NCBI GenBank assembly: GCA_016214125.1
Contig: JACRPC010000021.1
Location: 97,001-161,000 of the forward strand
DNA length: 64,000 bases
Reading direction: 5' to 3'
Source of the DNA: Rhodospirillales bacterium
Lineage (GTDB): Bacteria > Pseudomonadota > Alphaproteobacteria > Rhodospirillales > WMHbin7
The position numbers and the translations under genes are program-made. Positions 57,996 through 64,000 of the stretch are shown one piece after another; the stretch's first letter is position 1; each line of letters starts with the position of its first letter. The notes beneath the pieces were generated by a model that was given only the letters and a program-made list of their open reading frames with translations, did no database searches and had not been told where the DNA came from.

Positions 57996-58952
57996 TCACT
58001 CCTTCTCGGCCACGAACCCCAGCGCCTTGAAACTGTCCTTCATGGCCGCGGGCAAAGGCGCGACCAGGCGAAGCGGCCTGCCGCCCGGCTGGGGAATTTC
58101 AATCGCCCGGGCGTGCAGATGCAGACCCTTGCCCAGCCCCTCGATGCCGGGAAAGGCCTTGGCGCCGCCATATTTGCCGTCGCCCAGGATCGGCGTGCCC
58201 AGAAGCGCACAATGGACGCGCAATTGGTGGGTGCGCCCGGTCAGCGGTTCGAGTTCCAGCCAGGCCACCTTGCGCCCGGCGCGATCGAGCACTCGAAAGG
58301 CGGTGATCGCCGTCTTGCCCGATTCCGGATCAAGCCCCATCTTTTCGCCCGCCGGGCTGGGCAATTTCGAAAGCGGCGCGTCGATCTCGCCCTCCAGCGG
58401 ATGAGGCAGGCCGGCGACCAGCGCCCAATAGGTCTTCTTGACGCCCCGCCCTTTGAACAGCTCGGCCAATTCGGCGGCGGCCTTGGCCGAGCGGGCCAGC
58501 ACCAGGACGCCCGAGGTTTCCTTGTCCAGCCGGTGCACCAGGCGCGGACGCTCGGGCGCGTCGAAACGCAGCGCGTCGAGGAAGCCGTCCAGATGCCGCG
58601 TCGTACCGCTGCCGCCCTGCACCGCCAGCCCGGCCGGCTTGTTGAGCGCGATCAGCCTTTCGTTCTTGAACAGCACCCGGGCTTGCAAATCGCCGGCCTC
58701 GCCCTCCGTGATCGGCTTGGCGGCTTGCATGGGCGGCGGCTGGGACAGATCGCCCAAGGGCGGCACTCGGATCACTTGGCCGGCCTCCAGGCGCTGACCG
58801 GCCTGGGCCCGCTTGCCCTCGACCTTGATCTTGCCGGTGCGCAGCAGCTTTTCCAGCCGCCCGTGGCCGAGCGCCGGAAAATGGCGCTTGAACCAGCGAT
58901 CGAGCCGCAGCCCCGCCTCCTCGCCCATCACCGAACGTTGTTCGACGCTCAT
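57996..58952 (-). CDS. RluC/RluD-family rRNA pseudouridine synthase
   Basis: A 318-residue enzyme. An N-terminal S4 RNA-binding domain (about 15-75, RLDRWFKRHFPALGHGRLEK) is followed by the catalytic domain with Asp in RLVHRLDKETSGVLVLARSA (motif II), and LEPLTGRTHQLRVHCALLGT (motif III). It isomerises uridines in 23S rRNA. Its start overlaps the stop of the crcB gene (58949-58952). Confidence 0.9.
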   Translation of the reverse strand: MSVEQRSVMGEEAGLRLDRWFKRHFPALGHGRLEKLLRTGKIKVEGKRAQAGQRLEAGQVIRVPPLGDLSQPPPMQAAKPITEGEAGDLQARVLFKNERLIALNKPAGLAVQGGSGTTRHLDGFLDALRFDAPERPRLVHRLDKETSGVLVLARSAKAAAELAELFKGRGVKKTYWALVAGLPHPLEGEIDAPLSKLPSPAGEKMGLDPESGKTAITAFRVLDRAGRKVAWLELEPLTGRTHQLRVHCALLGTPILGDGKYGGAKAFPGIEGLGKGLHLHARAIEIPQPGGRPLRLVAPLPAAMKDSFKALGFVAEKE

Positions 58953-59335
58953 GCCCAGACCCAGCGCAAGAGATGCATGACACCGAACAAGGCCGCCAGC
59001 GACAAGGCGACCGAGCCCAGAATGTAAAGCCCGGCGCTCGCCAACTGGCCGCGCTCGACCAGCACCGCCACCTCCATCGAAAAGGCGGAAAAGGTGGTGA
59101 AGCCGCCCAAGACGCCGATGGCGATGAACGCCCGCCATTCGGGGGAAAGGGTGAAGCGCAGCGCCGAACCCTCGATCACGCCGCCCATCACCGCCGAGCC
59201 GACCACATTCACCAACAGCGTGCCCCAGGGGAATTCGGCGCCCAGCCAGTGGCCGGCGCCGATCATCGTCAGATAGCGGGCCAGCGAACCCAAGGCTCCG
59301 CCCAGCGCCACCGCCATCAGCATGGTCCCATTCAC
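58949..59335 (-). CDS. crcB: Fluoride ion transporter CrcB
   Basis: A 128-residue Fluc-type channel subunit with four membrane helices. Diagnostic segments are GGALGSLARYLTMIGAGHWL, FPWGTLLVNVVGSAVMGGVI and the pore-lining IGVLGGFTTFSAFSMEVAVL. It exports fluoride as a dual-topology dimer. The start is GTG 59335, overlapping the rarA stop by GTGA. I saw no fluoride riboswitch: the gene is internal to an operon. Confidence 0.93.
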   Translation of the reverse strand: MNGTMLMAVALGGALGSLARYLTMIGAGHWLGAEFPWGTLLVNVVGSAVMGGVIEGSALRFTLSPEWRAFIAIGVLGGFTTFSAFSMEVAVLVERGQLASAGLYILGSVALSLAALFGVMHLLRWVWA

Positions 59336-60642
59336 GACGGCTCCTCCTTGTGGCCGGCCTGGCGCTCGCGCCTCAGCTTCTCCCAATACTCCAGCCGCTT
59401 CTTGATGTCGCGCTCGAATCCGCGCTCGCGCGGATGATAGAAGCTTTTCCGCGCCAGACCGTCGGGAAAATAGTTCTGGCCCGAGAAGGCCTCGGGCGCG
59501 TCATGGTCGTACTCATAGCCGTGGCCGTAGCCGATCTCCTTCATCAGGCGGGTGGGCGCGTTGAGGATATGGAGCGGCGGCATCAGCGAGCCGGTCTCCT
59601 TGGCGGCGCGCATCGCCGCCTTCTCGGCGACATAGGCGGCGTTCGATTTGGGGGCGGTGCCGAGATAGATGACGAGCTGAACCAGCGCCAATTCGCCCTC
59701 GGGGCTGCCCAGCCGCTCGTAGGTCTCCCAAGCGGCGATGGCTTGCAGCGCGGCGTTGGGATCGGCCAGCCCGACGTCCTCATAGGCGAAGCGGGTAAGG
59801 CGTCTGGCGATGAAGCGCGGGTCCTCGCCGCCCGCCAACATGCGCGCCAACCAGTAAAGGGCGGCGTCGGTGTCGGAACCGCGAAGCGATTTGTGCAGGG
59901 CGCTGATGAGGTTGTAATGGCCCTCCTGGGCCTTGTCGTAGAGCGGCAGGCGGCGCTGTACGGTCTCGGCCAGCTTGGCGGCGTCGAGCGTTTCGCCGGA
60001 CGGCATGGCGAACAGCTCCTCGGCCATGTTGAGCAGATAGCGCCCATCGCCGTCGGCCATCGCCTTGAGCGCGGCGCGGCCATCGGCATCGAGCGGCAGG
60101 GCGTAGCCCATCTCGGCCTCGGCGCGCGCCAGCAGATTTTCCAAGGCGGCGTCGTCCAGGCGCTTCAGCACCAGCACCTGGCAGCGCGACAGCAGGGCGG
60201 CGTTCAGTTCGAACGAAGGGTTCTCGGTGGTGGCGCCGACCAGAATCACCGTGCCGTCCTCGACATAGGGCAGGAAGCCGTCCTGCTGGGCGCGGTTGAA
60301 GCGGTGGATTTCGTCGATGAACAAAAGCGTGCCCTGGCCCATGCGCCGGCGGTTCTTGGCGTTCTCGAAAATCTTGCGCAGATCGGCGACGCCCGAGAAC
60401 ACCGCCGACAAGGGCTCGAAATGGAGCTTGGTGTGCTGGGCCATCAGGCGGGCGATCGTGGTCTTGCCGCAGCCGGGCGGTCCCCAAAGGATCAGCGAGG
60501 CCAGCCGTCCCGCCTTCAGCATGCGGCCCAACAGGCCGGCCTCGCCCAGCACATGGTCCTGGCCAACCACCTCACCCAGCGTTTCCGGCCGAAGGCGGTC
60601 GGCCAGCGGGCGGGGCGCCTGCGATTCGAACAGCGTGCTCAC
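59332..60642 (-). CDS. rarA: Replication-associated recombination protein A (MgsA/RarA)
   Basis: A 436-residue AAA+ ATPase. It opens PLADRLRPETLGEVVGQDHV; Walker A is GPPGCGKTT, Walker B LLFIDEIHRFNRAQQDGFLP, sensor 1 ILVGATTENPSF. The C-terminal tetramerisation domain includes GSDTDAALYWLARMLAGGED and a final NAPTRLMKEIGYGHGYEYDH. It acts at stalled replication forks with the clamp-loader-like ATPase fold. It lies in the Do-protease, rarA, crcB, rluC-type operon, with ATGA overlaps on both sides. Confidence 0.95.
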   Translation of the reverse strand: MSTLFESQAPRPLADRLRPETLGEVVGQDHVLGEAGLLGRMLKAGRLASLILWGPPGCGKTTIARLMAQHTKLHFEPLSAVFSGVADLRKIFENAKNRRRMGQGTLLFIDEIHRFNRAQQDGFLPYVEDGTVILVGATTENPSFELNAALLSRCQVLVLKRLDDAALENLLARAEAEMGYALPLDADGRAALKAMADGDGRYLLNMAEELFAMPSGETLDAAKLAETVQRRLPLYDKAQEGHYNLISALHKSLRGSDTDAALYWLARMLAGGEDPRFIARRLTRFAYEDVGLADPNAALQAIAAWETYERLGSPEGELALVQLVIYLGTAPKSNAAYVAEKAAMRAAKETGSLMPPLHILNAPTRLMKEIGYGHGYEYDHDAPEAFSGQNYFPDGLARKSFYHPRERGFERDIKKRLEYWEKLRRERQAGHKEEPS

Positions 60643-62039
60643 CCGCCGCCGACCTGGATCGTCATCACTCGGCCTTCGCGCTTCACGGTGATGCGCAACC
60701 CGCCCGAAAGGCGCTCGATCGCCCGCGTGAGATCGGCGACGCTGGCCAGCGCGGTGTCGTTCACTTTGAGCACGATGTCGCCCGGTGCCAGTTGAACGCG
60801 GTGCGCCGGACTGCCGCGCTTGATGCGCAGGATGATGACCCCGGTTTCGCCGACATCGATGCCCATTTCCTCGATCAGGGCCGGGTTGATGTTGGCGACC
60901 AGACTGCCGGTGAAGGCGTTGCGCCCGCCGATCTCGGTCAGGTCGCGGGGCGGCGTATCGGGCGGCGCCGTCATCTTGGCGGTCAGCAGGGTTTCCTTGC
61001 CGCCCCGGCGCACGGTGAACTGGGCGTTCTCGTTGACCGGCAAGGTGGCGATGCGGAAGCGCAGCGCCTCGCTGTTCTCGACGGCGCGGCCGTTCACCGC
61101 CACCACCAGATCGCCCTTCTTGAAGCCGGCCTTCTCGGCCGGGCCGCCGGGATGGAGGTTGTTGACGAACACCCCCATCGGTTTGGTCAGGCCCAGCGAC
61201 TGGGCGATCTCGGCGGTCACCGTCTGGCCGGCGGCGCCCAGCCAGGGGCGGATCGGCTTGCCGGTGGCCAGGATGCCGCCCACCACCGAGCGGCCCATGG
61301 CGGCCGGAATGGCGAAGCCGATTCCGATCGAGCCGCCGTCCCTCGAATAGATGGCGGTGTTGATGCCCACCAGCTTGCCGTCCATGGTGATCAGCGCGCC
61401 GCCGGAATTGCCGGGATTGATGGCGGCGTCGGTCTGGATGAAGAATTGGAAATCGGTGATGCCGGCGGTGGTGCGGGCCAGGGCCGAAACGATGCCGCTG
61501 GTCACCGTCTGGCCGACGCCGAAGGGATTGCCGATCGCCAGCACCAGATCGCCCACCTCAAGCGCGTCGGAATCGCCCCAATCGAGCGCCGGCAGTTTCT
61601 CGCCCTTGGTCTGGATGCGCAGCACCGCCAGATCGGTGCGCTCGTCCGAGCCCACAAGCTGAGCCTCGAATTCGCGCCGATCCGACAGCACCACGGTGAT
61701 CTCGTCGGAATCCTTGATGACGTGATGGTTGGTGACGATGACGCCTTCGGCGCCGACGATCACCCCCGAACCCAGCGAACGCTGGATGCGTTCCTGCGGC
61801 ATGCCCATCCCGAACTGCTCGCCGAAGAAGCGCTGGAAGAAGGGATCGTTCATGAAGGGCGACACCATTTGGCGGGTCTGCACCACCTTTCGGGTGTAGA
61901 TGTTGACCACGGCGGGCGCCGTCTGCTTGGCGAGCGGCGCGAAGGAAAAGCGGATCTGGTCGCGCGATTGCGGCACGCTTTGCGCCCAGGCCGGCAGGGC
62001 GGCGAGAGCGAGGAGGGCGAGGGCAAAAATTCTCATCAT
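60639..62039 (-). CDS. Do/DegP-type periplasmic serine protease with two PDZ domains
   Basis: A 466-residue protease with a signal peptide (about 1-19, ending AWA). The catalytic triad is H in VTNHHVIKDSDE, D in RTDLAVLRI and S in NPGNSGGALI. PDZ1 lies near 260-350 (GVFVNNLHPGGPAEKAGFKK) and PDZ2 near 375-465 (ILRIKRGSPAHRVQLAPGDI). It degrades misfolded envelope proteins. It overlaps the DUF1192 stop upstream and the rarA start downstream, so it is in the operon's early part. Confidence 0.93.
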   Translation of the reverse strand: MMRIFALALLALAALPAWAQSVPQSRDQIRFSFAPLAKQTAPAVVNIYTRKVVQTRQMVSPFMNDPFFQRFFGEQFGMGMPQERIQRSLGSGVIVGAEGVIVTNHHVIKDSDEITVVLSDRREFEAQLVGSDERTDLAVLRIQTKGEKLPALDWGDSDALEVGDLVLAIGNPFGVGQTVTSGIVSALARTTAGITDFQFFIQTDAAINPGNSGGALITMDGKLVGINTAIYSRDGGSIGIGFAIPAAMGRSVVGGILATGKPIRPWLGAAGQTVTAEIAQSLGLTKPMGVFVNNLHPGGPAEKAGFKKGDLVVAVNGRAVENSEALRFRIATLPVNENAQFTVRRGGKETLLTAKMTAPPDTPPRDLTEIGGRNAFTGSLVANINPALIEEMGIDVGETGVIILRIKRGSPAHRVQLAPGDIVLKVNDTALASVADLTRAIERLSGGLRITVKREGRVMTIQVGGG

Positions 62040-62224
62040 GGCGTCTTCTTGAAAAAGGCGTCGGCGCTGGCGCGGTGATTGCTCTTGGCGGCGATCGCTT
62101 GGCGGGCGCGGGCGATCTCGGCCTCCAGCCGGGCGATGTAGTCGTTCAATTCCGCGACCGAGAAGGGCGCGAGATCGGTGGGTTTGGCCGGTTTGGCGCG
62201 GGGCTCGAGTTCCTCGAGGTCCAT
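62036..62224 (-). CDS. DUF1192 small protein (62 aa)
   Basis: A 62-residue protein starting MDLEELEPRAKPAKPTDLAP, with the family core FSVAELNDYIARLEAEIARA, a short coiled coil, and a C-terminal KSNHRASADAFFKKTP. DUF1192 proteins are alphaproteobacterial and of unknown function. It is the first gene of the leftward operon, with the Do-protease start overlapping its stop. ATG 62224 is separated by 54 bp from the divergent oxidoreductase start. Confidence 0.88.
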   Translation of the reverse strand: MDLEELEPRAKPAKPTDLAPFSVAELNDYIARLEAEIARARQAIAAKSNHRASADAFFKKTP

Positions 62225-62278
62225 GCGGAAAATCCTTCGATCTTGCCAGACGGAAAGGGGCAGGATATCAGACCAGGC

Positions 62279-63277
62279 ATGAGCAAAACCATCCCCGCCA
62301 TGATGGAGGCCATCGAGATCGCCCAGCCGGGCGGGCCCGAGGTCTTGCGTTTGGTGTCGCGGCCGGTGCCCCAACCCGGCCCCGGCCAGGTGCTGATCGC
62401 CATCGAAGCCGCCGGGGTCAACCGGCCCGACGTCATCCAACGCCAGGGCCAGTATGCACCACCGCCCGGCGCTTCCGACATTCCCGGCCTGGAAATCGCC
62501 GGCACCGTCGCCGCCTTGGGCGAGGGGGCGGGTTGGGCGGTCGGCGATCGGGTCTGCGCCCTCGTCACCGGCGGCGGCTATGCCCAATATGGCGTGGCCG
62601 AGGGCGCGCTCTGCCTGCCCATCCCCAAACCCCTGTCGACGGTCGAGGCGGCCGGCTTGCCGGAAACCTTCTTCACCGTCTGGCACAATGTTTTCGAGCG
62701 GGCCGGGCTCAAGCCGGGCGAGACGTTCCTGGTTCATGGCGGCACCAGCGGCATCGGCACCGCGGCCATTGCGCTTGCCAAGGCCTTCGGCGCCCTTGTG
62801 ATCGCCACCGCCAACGGGCCGCGCAAGGTTGCGGCCTGCCGGGAATTGGGCGCCGATTGCGCCATCGATTACGCCAGCCAGGATTACGTGGTCGAGGTCG
62901 CCGCCTTCACCAATAAGAAGGGTGTCGATGTCATCCTCGACATGGTCGGCGGCGATTATCTTCCCCGCAACATCAAGTGCCTGGCTCAAGATGGGCGCCA
63001 TGTCAGCATCGCCTTCCTCAAGGGGTCGGAAATGCCGATCAACCTGATGCCGGTGATGCTAAAACGCCTGACCCTGACGGGCTCGACACTTCGGCCGCAG
63101 CCGGTGGCGGCCAAGGCCCGGATGGCGGCGGGATTGCGCGAAAAAGTCTGGCCGCTTCTCGACCGGGGCGCGATAAAGCCGGTGGTGCATGCCACCTTTC
63201 CCCTGGCCCAAGCGGCTGATGCGCATCGGCTTTTGGAAAGCAGCCAGCATATTGGAAAGATTATTCTTTGCCGATAA
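62279..63277 (+). CDS. NAD(P)H-quinone oxidoreductase, zinc-independent MDR family (PIG3-like)
   Basis: A 332-residue medium-chain reductase. The N-terminal GroES-like domain has GVNRPDVIQRQGQYAPPPGA; the Rossmann domain shows FLVHGGTSGIGTAAIALAKA and the NADP-binding region VIATANGPRKVAACRELGAD. The zinc-binding Cys/His set of alcohol dehydrogenases is missing, as in quinone oxidoreductases. It reduces quinones or enones in the cytoplasm. ATG 62279 is used; ATG 62300 is another possible start. It is monocistronic. Confidence 0.9.
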   Translation: MSKTIPAMMEAIEIAQPGGPEVLRLVSRPVPQPGPGQVLIAIEAAGVNRPDVIQRQGQYAPPPGASDIPGLEIAGTVAALGEGAGWAVGDRVCALVTGGGYAQYGVAEGALCLPIPKPLSTVEAAGLPETFFTVWHNVFERAGLKPGETFLVHGGTSGIGTAAIALAKAFGALVIATANGPRKVAACRELGADCAIDYASQDYVVEVAAFTNKKGVDVILDMVGGDYLPRNIKCLAQDGRHVSIAFLKGSEMPINLMPVMLKRLTLTGSTLRPQPVAAKARMAAGLREKVWPLLDRGAIKPVVHATFPLAQAADAHRLLESSQHIGKIILCR

Positions 63278-63281
63278 AGGT

Positions 63282-63310
63282 TTGACCGCCCGGCGGGCGC
63301 GCCTTATATA
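63282..63310 (+). promoter_or_regulatory. Sigma70 promoter for trcR
   Basis: TTGACC, a 17-base spacer and TATATA form a near-consensus -35/-10 pair, 79 bp upstream of the trcR ATG and directly after the oxidoreductase stop. Confidence 0.7.
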
Positions 63311-63388
63311 GGGGCCAGTCGCGAGCATCTTGCCCGGCCGGATGCCACCCGGCCCGGCCAAGGTGTTTTATTGCCAAGGAGAACGCAT

Positions 63389-63979
63389 ATGGCCCTGCCG
63401 CTGATGCCGAAGGCGACCGCCGTTTGGCTGGTCGAGAACACCACGCTGACCTTCGAGCAGATCGCCGAATTCTGCGGCATGCATCCGCTGGAAGTCCAGG
63501 CCATTGCCGATGGCGAGGTGGCGGTGGGCATCGTCGGGCTCGATCCGATATCGTCCGGCCAATTGGCGGCCGACGAGATCGCCCGCTGCCAGACCGATCC
63601 GACCGGCCATCTGAAGCTGGCCAAGACGCCCGACCTACCTTTGCCCCGGGCGCGCGGCAAAGGGGCGCGCTACACGCCGGTCTCCAAGCGCCAGGACCGG
63701 CCCGACGCCATCTCCTGGCTGATCAAGCACCATCCCGAATTGTCCGATGCCCAGCTTTGCAAGCTGATCGGCACCACCAAGCCCACCATCCAGTCGGTGC
63801 GCGAGCGCAGCCACTGGAACGCCGCCAACATCAAGCCGCGCAATCCGGTGACGCTGGGGCTTTGCAGCGAGGCCGATTTGGAAAAGGCGGTGGCGCTGTC
63901 GCGGGCCCGTTCGGGCGCGCCGGCGCCGGCGCCGGCCGAAGCGCCGGCGCCCGTCGAGCCAACGGCGGGCGAGGCGTAA
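63389..63979 (+). CDS. trcR: Cell-cycle transcriptional regulator TrcR (DUF1013)
   Basis: A 196-residue DUF1013 protein. MALPLMPKATAVWLVENTTL begins it; the first HTH-like region is TFEQIAEFCGMHPLEVQAIA and a second is DAQLCKLIGTTKPTIQSVRE, then the conserved SHWNAANIKPRNPVTLGLCS. In Caulobacter this family is linked to cell-cycle transcription and RNA polymerase. AAGGAGAA precedes ATG 63389. The C-terminal 20 residues are an Ala/Pro-rich tail. Confidence 0.93.
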   Translation: MALPLMPKATAVWLVENTTLTFEQIAEFCGMHPLEVQAIADGEVAVGIVGLDPISSGQLAADEIARCQTDPTGHLKLAKTPDLPLPRARGKGARYTPVSKRQDRPDAISWLIKHHPELSDAQLCKLIGTTKPTIQSVRERSHWNAANIKPRNPVTLGLCSEADLEKAVALSRARSGAPAPAPAEAPAPVEPTAGEA

Positions 63980-64000
63980 GGGCGTTTTCCGCTCACCCGT

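Noticed and set aside
58949-59335. Fluoride riboswitch ahead of crcB
   Set aside because: The gene starts inside the rarA stop codon, leaving no leader for a riboswitch.

Overview
The window is a 64 kb piece of a high-GC alphaproteobacterial chromosome, most likely from the Rhodospirillales. Markers for this are the TrcR/DUF1013 regulator, DUF2336 and DUF1192 proteins, an ATP12 chaperone gene, the ImuA-ImuB-DnaE2 mutasome, and the dense runs of short-overlap (ATGA/GTGA) gene pairs. The genus cannot be fixed from the sequence alone.

Positions 1-8222 are accessory DNA. A compact mobile-element module holds an excisionase-like HTH gene, an ImmA/IrrE protease with an XRE repressor, unknown genes, a secreted thermonuclease and a tyrosine integrase. 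Then come a 5' half of a tRNA-Arg(TCG), an AbiEi/AbiEii toxin-antitoxin pair whose toxin carries a C-terminal zinc-finger-like tail, and a scrambled IS630/histidine-kinase remnant. The accessory block stops at a 45 bp 3' fragment of initiator tRNA, which looks like the right attachment site of an island. Core chromosome starts immediately after it.

Positions 8293-17940 are one catabolic unit. A Liv-type ABC importer (with permease and ATPase fused in one gene), a CoxG-like protein and a three-subunit molybdenum hydroxylase of the xanthine dehydrogenase family are co-oriented. A divergent MarR regulator faces them, with two TTGTTGA-type palindromes between. The substrate is unknown.

Positions 19506-30497 are the most notable locus. 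A Tat-exported molybdopterin oxidoreductase is encoded with a four-cluster Fe-S subunit, an NrfD-type membrane subunit, a TorD-like chaperone, a second polyferredoxin and a monohaem cytochrome c. Divergently transcribed are a PhnD-like periplasmic binding protein, a histidine kinase and an NtrC-like response regulator. The gene order B'-A-B-C-D with divergent X-S-R matches the arx (anaerobic arsenite oxidase) layout, and the active-site spacing fits the ArrA/ArxA family. The regulator lacks the sigma54-contacting loop, and two GTTAC-N6-GTAAC palindromes lie in the divergent promoter region. Arsenite is the best guess for the substrate but is not proven.

Positions 30573-64000 are mostly conserved chromosomal genes: the translesion mutasome imuA-imuB-dnaE2, a 5'-nucleotidase, an ABC-F ATPase, ndk, a DUF2336 protein, an isochorismatase-like hydrolase, a membrane/TPR pair, a DUF4212/sodium-solute symporter pair with an EF-hand loop followed by a CBS-DUF294 gene, parE, a thioesterase, ATP12, AsmA, a HAD phosphatase, a glycosyltransferase, an RluC-type pseudouridine synthase, crcB, rarA, a Do-type protease, a quinone oxidoreductase and trcR.
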